From Micractinium sp. NFX-FRZ (taxonomy: Eukaryota; Chlorophyta; Trebouxiophyceae; Chlorellales; Chlorellaceae), in assembly GCA_029339195.1 (NCBI GenBank), contig JAPTJF010000109.1, positions 1-64,000 of the forward strand: a stretch of 64,000 nt of DNA, in the 5' to 3' direction. Below, piece by piece: positions 13,501 to 23,062 of the stretch. Positions within the stretch are counted from its first letter, which is position 1; each line of letters starts with the position of its first letter. The notes beneath the pieces are model-generated. The model had not been told where the DNA came from. It ran no database searches and saw only the letters and a program-made list of their open reading frames with translations. A program made the translations under genes and the position numbers.

Positions 13501-14775
13501 CAGCTGGCGCTGGAGTGTGGGCTGCCCGCTCAGCTTTCTGAGCTGCGCTTGGCAGCAGCAGATGCGCTGGCTACCTCGGGCCTGCTCCTGTTGGACCCTC
13601 ACCAGTCAGAGGAAGCTGCCCGGGCAGCTGCCGACAGCTGGGCGGCCCTGCTGCCGCTACTTGAGGATGAGGAGGAGGAGGTGCGGCAGGCGGCCTGTGC
13701 AGCGGCTGCCGCCGCGCTGGCAGCCATGGAGGCCGGAAGCAGCGGCAGCGGCAGCGGCAGCGCCGGCCCAGGCGCCGCTGCCGCCGAGCCGGCAGCACCT
13801 TCCGAGGAGCGGGTCCTGCGCAGGCTGTTCCCAGCGCTGGCCGCCCGCTTTGGGCCGCACCCCGCCCTGCTGGCCCTCCTCTGCCGCCTCTGCTGCCCCG
13901 CCGCCGCGGCCGCAGCTGGCAGCGGGGGTGCAGCGGCGGCGGCGGCAGCGGTGGATGCCAAGATCTTTGATCGTGAGCCGGACAACATGCATGGGGAGCC
14001 GCTGCTGCTGGCACAGGTGGGGCCCCACAAGAAAGGACCTTGGGAGGGGCGCGCGGATACTGTTTGGACGCTTTCTTGACATGCATGCCTTTGAGGCGCT
14101 GCCATGCATACGGGTCTCTGCCACATGCAACTGCATGGGGAGCCGCTGCTACTGTTGCGTTGCCGGTTCACAAGGAGCCGCTGCTGCCTGTGGCAAGTGG
14201 TCGGTGGGCGAGTGTTGCGGTGCTCCTGCCAGTGATGCGCCTGCCCTGAGTGCACCTTTGGACGCAAACACAACGCTGGCCAAGAAGTGAGCTTGCAAGT
14301 GCATCTTCTGCTCACTCTCCCCATGCAGCTGGCGGCGCAGTCCCTGGCACACCTGCTGCCTCGGGTGGCGGGTGGCAGCGCAGAGTGCGACGCGGTGCAG
14401 GCGTGGGGGCGTGCAGCCTTGCGGCAGCTGCAGCAGCTGGCGCCCGCCTTGGGCCAGGCTGGCACCGCAGCAGCGGCAGCGCGGCCAGAGGAGGGAGTGC
14501 TGACTCCCTCCCTCCAGCACTTTTCAGACGCCTATTGCGCCTGGCTGGCGCTCTGGGCAGCGGCGGGCCTGCCGGGCAGCTGGGGCGGCAGCGACGGCGG
14601 CATGGCTGCTGCGGTGGCGGCGCTTGGTGCTGAGCTGGCGGGCGTGCCGGCAGCTGCCAGCATGGCGCCGCAGCTGACGGCAGCAGCGACCGCAGCGGTG
14701 GCCAGCTGGGCGCGGCAGGGTGCGGCAGGGATGGCGAGCAACGCACCCAGCGAGGCTTTGCTCTTCCTGCTGTGA
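1528..14775 (+). CDS. THADA: THADA / Trm732-like tRNA methylation factor (DUF2428)
   Basis: Large armadillo-like protein of about 2,278 residues in 24 exons: 1528-1611, 1873-1993, 2249-2875, 3091-3594, 3821-3957, 4137-4379, 4577-4775, 4994-5570, 5828-5929, 6194-6285, 6500-6565, 6765-6850, 7099-7201, 7565-8114, 8389-8539, 8799-8918, 9225-9306, 9593-9838, 10247-10376, 10961-11084, 11343-11417, 11796-12619, 12870-14016, 14329-14775. The frame closes if exon 10 ends at 6285, the least certain junction. The start MATKLKKQQKKKRWEG resembles the basic N terminus of plant THADA proteins. Family signatures include PLSQTLQRVH, IIMTGCWQS, KHNGSVDKTQQGFTALC, RRSAGLPFAVVAIFFAEPEG, VHALNCLRAAFQDANL, VRNAASLAYAALLVRVLGF and HPSLFPVLVLLSRLRPS. 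Known: the yeast orthologue Trm732 partners Trm7 for 2'-O-methylation of tRNA position 32. Low-complexity Gly/Ser/Ala/Gln inserts are algal additions. Intron 9 uses a GC donor. Several introns contain echoes of exon edges. Confidence 0.92.
9497..9631 (+). repeat. Echo of exon 18 5' edge in THADA-like intron 17
   Basis: A CTGCAG acceptor followed by about 35 bases at 9500-9540 is a diverged copy of the true acceptor and start of exon 18 at 9587-9631. The shared core is GCTGTCRGTCSCCCAGCT. The upstream copy would encode AVAVLLSVAQLP against GPTALLSVPQLS. It is a decayed tandem duplicate or cryptic acceptor. Confidence 0.7.
10112..10290 (+). repeat. Echo of exon 19 5' edge in THADA-like intron 18
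   Basis: The true acceptor and exon start (about 10242-10290, GCAGCGGGGCTGCCCT...) has a close copy at 10112-10160, beginning CTGCAGCGGGGCTGCCCT and then diverging. A weaker trace begins near 10003 (TTGCAGCTGGCTTGCCC). The copies are spaced about 110-130 bases apart. Confidence 0.7.
10335..10745 (+). repeat. Four tandem copies of exon 19 3' edge and donor
   Basis: The last bases of exon 19 with its donor (10345-10400) recur in the following intron at about 10445, 10575 and 10705. Each copy carries GACAGCGG/GCAACAGCGG, CTGCAGTCCTGG and a CCCAGGTG-type donor. Copies 1 and 3 are near identical for about 100 bases, including the intronic stretch CATGCCCTTGAAATGGGTAC. The unit is 100-130 bases. 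Confidence 0.85.
13990..14150 (+). repeat. Echo of exon 23 3' edge
   Basis: GCATGGGGAGCCGCTGCT near the end of exon 23 (13990-14007) recurs exactly at 14133-14150 in the next intron. A shorter AGGAGCCGCTGCTGCC follows at about 14173. Confidence 0.7.
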
Positions 14776-14838
14776 GGTGCTTTGTGTGGAAAGCTGAGAC
14801 GCCCCACTCCACTCGGCATATGCCCACCGAATGCCTCT

Positions 14839-14843
14839 TGTAA
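14839..14843 (+). terminator. Probable poly(A) signal of THADA-like gene
   Basis: TGTAA, the usual green-algal poly(A) signal, lies 64 bases after the stop codon at 14773-14775. Confidence 0.55.
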
Positions 14844-16290
14844 TGCACACCCACGGGGTGCAGCTCACCCGCTTCTATCCAGTGAGCAGGCAGATGTGGG
14901 CGCTGTGCAGGCGCTGTGGCCCCCGCAGGCGGCAGGGCGGCGGCTGCGGGCAGGCACCAATCTGCGGGCAGGCACCAATCTCTCAGGCTGACCCAAATGC
15001 CCCGCATGCATGTGGTGCGATACACGAGAGGTATTCGCGCGCACTAGCTAGACGGGTCCGGCTCGGCGCTGGCCGTGGCAAACTCGCCTCCGAACCGATG
15101 GCCACAACTCAAACGACTGGATTGAAGCTCGCGGCCCCTTCAGCGAATTGACACAGGTGTGTAATGTCTTATCCAGCGGGCCGAATGCAGGCAGCTTGCA
15201 GTACTTTGCTGTGTGCAGCCGCCCGACGGCATTCACCTGGCTGGCGTCACGGTGGCAGGGTCCAGCCAACCGCTGGAGCCAACCGCTGCGGCCCGGTGGT
15301 GCCAGCCTTGCAAGGCACACCAGGGCCAGTATGAATCATCCGCCACTTTACTAGCCATGATACCTCGGGCATTCCGGCTGGTATCTCAAAAGTGTCATGC
15401 AGAGCTCTGTGCCAGGCGGGGTACGGCAGGGGTACAGTGTTCCGCCCAACCATCCAGTGCCGCTGTTTGCAGAGTGGACGGCCGGTAGGGCGTGGGACAT
15501 ACGTATTCAAAGTTGACATGCATTTTTCACGCATGGTGGGGATGTCACACTTCCTGGTCCCGGGTTCCTCCCAAACCCAGCTCCGCAACGGGCGGGCTTT
15601 TGGCCACCCCTCCGTTGCAAACCGCAATGGCTGAAACTGCCCTTTTAAACACACACAGGCTTGCATGCGGCATCTGTACGGAGTTCTCCTGCTGCCAACC
15701 TGTACCCTGTTTGGGGCAGCAACAGTGCAGCCTGTGTCTGCGCCACAGTACCACCGCTGTGGCTGCCCGGGGCACCCTACCGCAGCGGCCCGGTGCAGCA
15801 AGGTTCCAAGGCAAAGTCGGGTTTATCGGCGTCGCCCTCCAGGTTATCTGCCTTCTCAAGGCCTCCACTGTGCTCCGCTACTGCACCCCGCTTTTGTGAG
15901 CCCAATCTATATATTGGCCACATGCCACGGCCGCCAACGCGGGGCCGATGCGTGGCAAAGTGCCCTTCCACGTGTATCGAAGCATTCCCGTGGTCCCTGG
16001 AATGGATACGAGGCGCCAAACGCGGCGGCGGCCACCGAGGCGTGCCTGCTGTGGGGCCGGGTGGAAAGTATCCCGCCGCTCCTCTTGAAACGCCAGAGTT
16101 GTCTGCAGAGGCATCTTCCCCCTTCCCTCCTCACCCTCGTCACTTTCGGGCACATACCGGCATCTTAGAAGCCTTCCGCTTGCCTCAAAGGGCCCTGGTA
16201 GGATCTGGCCTGGAAGGCAACTTGGCAAAGGCGCGCCAAGGCACCCCCAGGCAGCCCCTTCCACCCCCAGACACCTCTCCAGCAGCAGCA
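14844..16290. other. Intergenic, no gene recognised
   Basis: About 1.4 kb of somewhat lower GC. It contains a 16-base direct repeat (GCGGGCAGGCACCAAT) at about 14945-14980. No open frame here resembles a known family or joins through splice sites. The end is presumably the promoter and 5' UTR of the gene starting at 16291. Confidence 0.5.
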
Positions 16291-17382
16291 ATGGCCGTAT
16301 CAAGCGCCGCCGCGTGCAAGGTGAGCCTGCCCACCAAGCGGCATGCTTTGAAACGTCGGGCCCATGCCGCCGCCGCCACACCGCGCAGTCTTGCCCCGCT
16401 CTTGCAGCCACAAAACGCGTCGCACCCCTCGGCTGGACGGTGCCTTACCCCGCAACGCCGCCTGCTTCACCCCCACCCTCCCCCCTGCAGGCCGCCGTCG
16501 TGCTGCTGGTGCTCGCCGCCGTCGCCGCCCCCGCCGCAGCCACGCCAGGCTATTACTATGGCAGCCGCCGCCTGAGCTCGGTCTCTGGGGCAGGCTCCTA
16601 TGGGTACTATGGCGGCCACCGCCGCCTGGCCGGCGCTGATGCCACCGAGGCCAACCCCGCCGCAGCCGTCACCCCCATGCTGCTGGCGGGCGCCCGCCGC
16701 CTCTTTGGCGCATGGGAGCCCAGCTCTGTGCCGCTGCCCTCCCGCCTGGCTGCCGCCTCCGTGGGCCGCACCCTGGCTGGATACTACGCGGTGAGTGGGG
16801 AGGAAGGGCCTGGCTGAAGGGCGCTTGGTTGGGGCTTGTGGGGCGGGGGCTGTGTGGAGGGAGTGCACATCATATGTGCCCCATCGAAGCTGCGGCCCCA
16901 CCAGCCAGTCTGCCATGCCTGTCAGCCAGCGTGCCCTACGGTCGGCTAGGTCCATGCAATGCCATGCTGCTGATGTGCCCGCCAGGCCTGCCATCCGCCT
17001 CAGCAAAGAGCCTTGCTTGTGCCGTGCCCCGCCGCCTCATCTTCCCCCTCCCCCTCCCCCGCCCCCCTTCCCCCGCCTGCAGCCCTCTTATGGCACCCGC
17101 CGCCTGAGCTCTGTGCCCCAGTACTACTATGGCTCTTCCACCCGCCGCCTGATGAGCGCCTCCTCCACTTCCGGCCGCACCCTCGCGTCGTACTATTACG
17201 CCTCCTCTGGCCGTAAGCTCCAGTCTGTGGGCCGCAGCCTGAGCTCGTACTATTACGGCGGCTCCTCCCGCCGCCTGCAGTCGGCTGGCCGCAGCCTGAG
17301 CTCGTACTATTACGGCAGCTCTGCCCGCCGCCTGCAGTCTGCCGGCCGCACGCTGAGCTCGTACTATTACGGCTCACGCTAA
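16291..17382 (+). CDS. Secreted Tyr/Arg/Ser-rich repeat protein, unknown
   Basis: Three exons, 16291-16320, 16491-16790 and 17083-17382, all phase 0, encode 209 residues. A short N-terminal exon (MAVSSAAACK) joins a hydrophobic stretch, AAVVLLVLAAVAAPAAA, followed by TPG. Together they form a clear signal peptide with likely cleavage after AAA. The mature protein starts YYYGSRRLSS. Exon 3 carries at least four units close to GRxLSSYYYGSSxRRLQSA. Earlier, looser units are YYGHRRLAG and GARRLFG. The product is strongly basic and tyrosine-rich with no cysteine after the leader. I do not recognise the family. The composition suggests an extracellular matrix or cell-wall protein that could be cross-linked through tyrosine. 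RRL sites could also be processing sites for repeated peptides. Function is inference only; the gene model is solid. Confidence 0.85.
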
Positions 17383-18645
17383 GCGGGCGCCCCCCGCGCG
17401 CGCGCGCGCACTCACCCCCCCTTTTACATGCGCGCGCGGCGCCGCGGCGCCACTCCCTTGCGCTGCCCTCCATCCTCTCTCGTCTCGTTGCCCCACTTGC
17501 CTTTGTTTCATTTCGCTCGCACCACGCCCCATGGGATTGCTCCGGGATTCTTGCCAGGGGGGCACTGTGCATGGCCCACGCCCCCCCTGATGACGGACGG
17601 CTGTGGCCCCGCGCCCCACCCCTCCCCTCAGCCGTAGATCGTTTCTCACTAGACCGCCTATCGCTGCCGATTTCTCAACATCGACATTCTTCCCCGCTCT
17701 CACTTTAGGGCAACCATGCCCCTCGCACTCCCCCCCTGCCACGCCTGCCGGCTGGCCCCCTACCCCTCGTCCCTGAAAACCCAACGGTGTGCCCGCACGT
17801 GGCCCCGCCCTCTGCCCTGCCCTGCCAAGCGACACGATAATGGCGGGCGGCCGCCCAGCACTGTTTGACCTGGCCGCTCCGGTCTCCCGTCTCTGCATGC
17901 TTCCCCACCATGAAAGGATGGCTTGGCACGACTTCGTTGAAACCCAACTGACCACGTTCCCACCCCTCCCCGTCTGCGTACGTTTCTCTCTCCTTGCCCC
18001 GATCGCTTGCTATACCTGTCGACGTTGTAACAACAACTCTCGAGAGGTTGCAGACCATACACCACACCATGGGGCCAGGGCAGGTGGGCTTGGGCTGTGC
18101 CAGATGACGTGTGTGTGAAAGTGGATGCTGAGATGCGACTTTAAGATGGCAGAGTACTGCCATGCGCTTGTAAGAGCGTGGAGAGCAGGCCAGGGCCACT
18201 CCCTGACGACGCACAGACGGGGGTTGCTAGCGCGCAGCGGGAGCAGCGGCGGTGGGCAGGGCAGCCAGCTGTGCAGGAGGTTGCAGAGGCTTGAATCAGG
18301 CCAGGGTAGGGGGTCTTGAGCCCTGCTCTGCCAAGACCCCACTGTGTGCTCCCTCTGGGTGGCCTGTCTCGTCTGTTTGCGCCCAGGGGGCTGTTCCAGG
18401 TGCCGCCTGTGCGTGCCCGTGACCGCCGCCGCGGGCGCCCGCGTGGCGCCGTGGTGTGGGCCCATGGGGGGAGACTGCAGGGCTCCTTGCCCGTTGCGAT
18501 CGCTCCGAGGCCCCTATCCATCAACTTCCGCCCTTTTCGTGCCGCTCCGGCCCCAGCTCTCTGCGCAGCCATCGGGGTTCTGCTCCTCGCAGTCAGCGGC
18601 ACGGAAGCGCGTTTGAAGGCGTAGGCGGACGTAAAGGAAGCAGCC
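17383..18645 (+). other. 3' UTR of the repeat-protein gene and V-ATPase E promoter
   Basis: A 15-base alternating CG tract (17395-17409), followed by a second GC-rich hairpin-prone stretch (17430-17451), lies just after the stop. TGTAA at 18026-18030 is the probable poly(A) signal, giving a roughly 650-base 3' UTR. The remainder to 18645 should hold the promoter and 5' UTR of the V-ATPase gene. No further gene was seen. Confidence 0.5.
18026..18030 (+). terminator. Probable poly(A) signal of the repeat-protein gene
   Basis: TGTAA in GACGTTGTAACAAC, the first good match downstream of the stop at 17380-17382. Confidence 0.45.
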
Positions 18646-21600
18646 ATGAACGACACGGAGGTGAGGGGACGTCCGATCGCCAAACCTGCCCGAGACCTAG
18701 CGCGCTGACCTGCGTCTGGAGCGCCATCCGCTCTTCCACTGGGTCCGGGCAGCGCGGCAGATGCTTGAAACGGGTGGCCAGCGGCCGGCACCCGCATTGC
18801 CCCAGCCCCGCCAGCGCGCCACCCTAGCTCGCCCAGGCTTGTGGCCGTGACCCCGCGCTCCGGGACCGATCACAAGGCAGTACTAGAGCAGCAGCACTAG
18901 AGCAGCGAGCTGGAAGACCGCAGCCGCCCACACCCAGCCGTGCGCGGCACAGGGCGGGGGCGGCGGCACTTGCTGCCGCACCACCCGCCGCCCTCTGGCG
19001 GGGGCAGCTTGCTTGTCAGTCTCGCCCGTGCCTTGAGCCCCCTCGGTGCGCATCCTGTGTTGCAGGTCTCAAAGACCATCAGCCAGATGGTCATGTGAGT
19101 GTGGGCCCTGCCGGTGTCCGGCTGTGTGGAGGGCAATTGAGAGTGACGCAGCTGGCAACTGCTCGCTTGCCACCCGACAGCTACGCCAGCCACTGTAGCC
19201 GGCCGCGCAGCTGCTGCCCACCGCTCGCGCTGCACCTGTGTTCGCCGCCCCAAGCCTTTGCTGCGCTCACACCCCGCTCTCCCAAGGCACTCGGCAGCAC
19301 CCACCGCTTGCAGCGCCACCCCACCACCCTCAACCGCACCCTGCCGCCGCCCCGGTCAACTTGGCCGTGCAGGTTCATCCGGCAGGAGGCTGAGGAGAAG
19401 GCCGCCGAGATTGGTGAGCCTAGCGGTGGTACAACAGCTCCGCATGCAGCCTGGCATGCATCCGCTGTGGCATTGTAGGACGTGTTGGTGTCGTTCTCAC
19501 CGCTTCCCCGGGCACGTCCGTACATGCAAGAACGTCTGCAGAGGAGGAGCTCGGCACCACGCTTGCCTGGTGTAGCACCCTCTTTTCACACCATCAAGCT
19601 TTGTTTGTTGATGAATACCAGACGGCAAGCGAGCCTCATCTGCCCCTGCAGCCGTGCCTGCGGCGGAGGAGCTGGGCATCACCAAGCTGCCCAAAGTCAT
19701 ACAGGGGGAACCCCTCGATTGACAGCCTGTAATTGTCACCCCGTGCAAGGCATGTCTGCTGATGAGGAGCTGAACATCACCAAGCTGCCCAATCATACAA
19801 GGGGGAAATGCTCAAGCTGAAATAATGTTGGCTGCCACCCCCCCTGCAGGCGTGTCTGCCGAGGAGGAGTTCAACATGACCAAGCTGGCCGAGCTTTACA
19901 GCGAATGTATTTTTGAAACCAAATGTCAACTGCCACCCCCCTGCAGGCGTGTCTGCCGAGGAGGAGTTCAACATCACCAAGCTGCAGCTGCTGGAGGCGG
20001 AGAAGGCGCGGGTGCGCAAGGACTTTGAGCGGCGGGAGGGGACGATCGAGGTGAAGAAGAAGGTGAGCAGCAGAAGGCTGGAACACGGAGGGAGGGAAGG
20101 AGCGGTTCAGGGTTGCAGGGCGCGGGGGTGGGGTCGGACAAGGAGTATAAGCAACAATGGGGTGGACTGCTGAGGTGCAGCGACAGGTGAGAAGCAAAGG
20201 CAGGAGGGAGGGAGGGAAGAACGGGAGGATGTGGGGTGGGCTGTGAGCTTGCGCACAGCACTTGGAGTGGCGGAGGGGGCGCGTAGGGTGACTGAAAGGG
20301 GAGGAAGGAGCAGGGTGTCTGCATGTTTTTTTCCGTCCCACGCACTCCTCTGCCCTCCCTCATCCCCCCTCCTAGCTGTCTTCAAGCGCACCACCCAATG
20401 CTTCAGGCATGATCCCGCAAGGGGGGCACTCTGAGCAGCTCCCTTCCTCCTTGCCACCCCTCAGTTGTTTCAACCGAATCCCATGCAAAGTTATGTAACC
20501 CAAGCAACCGACCTGCAGGTGGAGTACTCCAAGCAGCCTCCTATGTCCTCGCCTGTCTTTCAACACACCTGTTGCTCCATCACATCACTGCGCCCTGCAG
20601 GTGGAGTACTCCAAGCAGCTGAACGAGTCGCGCATCAAGGTGCTGGGGGCGCGGGAGGAGGCGGTGCAGGCGCTGCTGCACGAGGCGTTCTCGGGGCTGG
20701 CGGCGCTGTCCAAGGACCAGGGGGCCTACAAGAGCCTGCTCACCGACCTGCTGGTGCAGGTGAGCTGGCACCCGCTGTGTGCCGAGGATAGCACTGTGTG
20801 CCGAGGACAGCACAGTGTGGGAAGGCAGGGAAGGGCATGCACTGTGTGCTGTCCGCAGCACACACACTGGATGGTTTCCGGCAGGGCGCGGGCGCGGCGT
20901 GGCAAGGGACGGCAAAGTGCACAGAGTGGGTGCCGGCAGGGCGTGGCCGGAACGTGGTGAGGCGCGGTGCAGCGGGCAGCCCCTCCATACGCCCCTCACT
21001 GACCCTCGCCTCCCGCATGAGCGTCGACCCACCTCTCCCCACATGTTTCCATGTTCCCATCTATCCTATGACCACCACCACCCCCGCCCTGCAGGCGCTG
21101 TACAAGCTGCAAGAGCCCAAGGCGGTGGTGCGCTGCCGCCAGGTGGACGTGGCGCTGGTCAAGGATGCCATGTCAGGAGTGCAGGTGGGCTGGGGGGTTA
21201 TCGTGGGCTAGGGGGGTGTCTCTGAACCACTTTTTCTAGCATTCTCGTGAAGCACACAACGATTTAAAACGTCATGAGGTGGAATGGTCAGGGTGGGGTG
21301 GGGTGGCACCAGATGCACGCGTCGCTGGTGCACAACTTTCCTCCTGCTTCAACATCGTTCCTCTCTTGTGAGGTCCATTTCGAGCAGGTGTGCCGCAGTG
21401 TGCCACCCGCACCGCTGCAGCTGCTGTGCGCCATTCGCACCTCACAAACCAGCACCCTTTGTCCCCCCCGCAGGCCAAGTACAAGCAGGCGTTTGGCAGC
21501 GCGGCGCCAGAGATGGAGCTTGATATGGCGCACCCGCTGCCGCCGCCGCCCAAGGCGGGCACCCACACGCACGACGACGAGTTTCAGTCCTGGTGAGGCT

Positions 21601-22173
21601 GGTGGGGCTGCATTTTGTCAGAGGAGGGGCGTGGGTTGCCTGCTGCGGGTTGAGGTGTACGTTTGTGTGTGTGGGGGTGCTCTTTGCTGGTTGACTGTGG
21701 GGTGCTTAAGCGGCAAATTGAGGGGAGGGCGGCGTCGTGGTGTCCGGCGCCGCCGGCACGGCTGGGTTCCCCGCCCAGTGCTGCCCAATGCCCTCGCGTG
21801 CATCAGTGCAACGCGCCCTGGTGCAAGTTTCGTGCACGCAACTGCAGAGACGGTGCCGCTGTGGCAACCAGCACGACAATCCATGCCTTTTGCCCTTGCA
21901 CCATATCCACCCTCTGCTTGCCTCGCCCTTCCCTCTGCCGCTGCGGCAGGTGCTGGCCATCGCAGCAATCCCATGCATCGAACCCACTCTGAACCACTGC
22001 TGCCTGCCCCGCCTTCCCCCCGCCCCTGCAGCTGCGGCGGCGTGGTGGTGACCAGCGCGGACGGCAAGATTGTGTGCTCCAACACCCTGGACGACCGGCT
22101 GCGCATCACGTACCAGGGCAACCTGCCTGCGATCCGCACCCTGCTCTTCGGCATGCCCCAGCTGGCCATCTGA
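18646..22173 (+). CDS. VHA-E: V-type H+-ATPase subunit E
   Basis: Eight exons, 18646-18660, 19066-19094, 19373-19413, 19947-20062, 20601-20759, 21095-21184, 21474-21592 and 22032-22173, encode 236 residues and close in frame. Subunit E forms the peripheral stalk of the V1 sector and holds the catalytic A3B3 head against rotation. Visible family features: the N-terminal helix FIRQEAEEKAAEI-VSAEEEFNITKLQLLE and the coiled-coil region EYSKQLNESRIKVLGAREEA, typical of eukaryotic E subunits. The C-terminal globular part includes GGVVVTSADGKIVCSNTLD and ends DRLRITYQGNLPAIRTLLFG. Length is normal (about 220-240). The insert PLPPPPKAGTHTHDDEF before the last exon is unusual. Exons 4 and 5 are preceded by duplicate copies of their own 5' edges, so alternative acceptor use is possible. 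Confidence 0.96.
19641..19985 (+). repeat. Four tandem copies of exon 4 5' edge (V-ATPase E)
   Basis: The real exon 4 start (19941-19985, acceptor CTGCAG then GCGTGTCTGCCGAGGAGGAG) is preceded by copies at 19842-19887 (nearly identical), 19743-19787 and 19645-19690 (more diverged). Spacing is about 100 bases. Each carries the GAGGAG...AACATCACCAAGCTG core and a GCAG or GCAAG acceptor-like edge. Divergence rises with distance from the used exon. Confidence 0.9.
20513..20618 (+). repeat. Duplicate of exon 5 5' edge (V-ATPase E)
   Basis: Acceptor CTGCAG plus GTGGAGTACTCCAAGCAG occurs at 20513-20536 and again, identically, at the used exon start 20595-20618. The upstream copy runs into a different sequence. 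Splicing there would put that sequence in the mRNA. Confidence 0.85.
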
Positions 22174-22555
22174 GCTTGCCTGCTTGACAATGTAGCCACC
22201 CGCATGCGGTGCTGCACACAGCCCGAGCTGCCTAGCAGCTGCACGGGGTCCACCCGGGGCGGTGGCAGCCTGCAGCGCTGAGCGCGGCTGGCTGCATGTG
22301 CTGCCTCCCGCCTGGCCCCGCCCGACCCCCGGTCCCTTCTCCCCTCCCACCCAGCACTTGTGTAGTATCAGCAGCCTCGCATCCGTGACTGCACTTCTTG
22401 CTTTCTGCTCTTTGCTCGCCCAGCCGTGTCCCTGCCAACCCGCCCTACCGTTTTGCCCGGCGCCTGTCCTCCGCTTCCGTCTCTCCTCACTCTCGACAAG
22501 ACAAATCTGGGGCCACTGCACCCCCCATGTGCTCGCTGCGCCCTGTGCGCTCTCT

Positions 22556-22560
22556 TGTAA
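22556..22560 (+). terminator. Probable poly(A) signal of V-ATPase E
   Basis: TGTAA in CTCTTGTAACAG, 383 bases after the stop at 22171-22173. Confidence 0.55.
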
Positions 22561-23062
22561 CAGCAGCCAGAATGCTAACAAACCTACGACTGCAGCGAGT
22601 TAAGTAATCGCCTGAGGATGCTCCGGGTTCAAAATAATTTGGTCAAATGGTGGGAAGAACTGATCGTACAGTGGTGTGGTCGCCTGTCGCCCTCCCTGCC
22701 TGTTCGCTCAGCCTCTACAGCGTGCCAATTTCCCGCTCCCTGGCTGACAGCCCCGCTGCTGCCTGGCGGCCAGAAGCACAAGCTCCACCCCCGCTCCGCA
22801 GCTTGCCTCCTGACATGCTGAAGGGGGCCGAGTGAACCAGGCTATCTGCCCACGCCGTCTGTGCATCTGCCCGGCCGAGCGCTGCGGGCGCTCGCTCTGC
22901 TCCCGCCTGTATCATCGCTGGTGAGGAGGCGGGCAGGCACCCTGCTCGCGCCCTCTCCTCTTCTGCAGCCTCTGAAGGGAAGACAGGCGGTCACACCTCC
23001 TCGCTCCCCCGACTGCAGAGGCCCTCACGCCGCACCCATCTCTTCATGCCTGCTCCGCCTCC
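22561..23062. other. Convergent intergenic region
   Basis: Lies between the V-ATPase E 3' end and the 3' end of the minus-strand methyltransferase. No TGTAA on the minus strand was found here, so the methyltransferase poly(A) site is not located. No gene was recognised. Confidence 0.4.

Noticed and set aside
128..14775. Functional link between tRNA-Arg and the adjacent THADA/Trm732-like gene
   Set aside because: The tRNA has C32, the base the Trm7-Trm732 complex would modify, but adjacency of one tRNA in a large eukaryotic genome is most simply chance.
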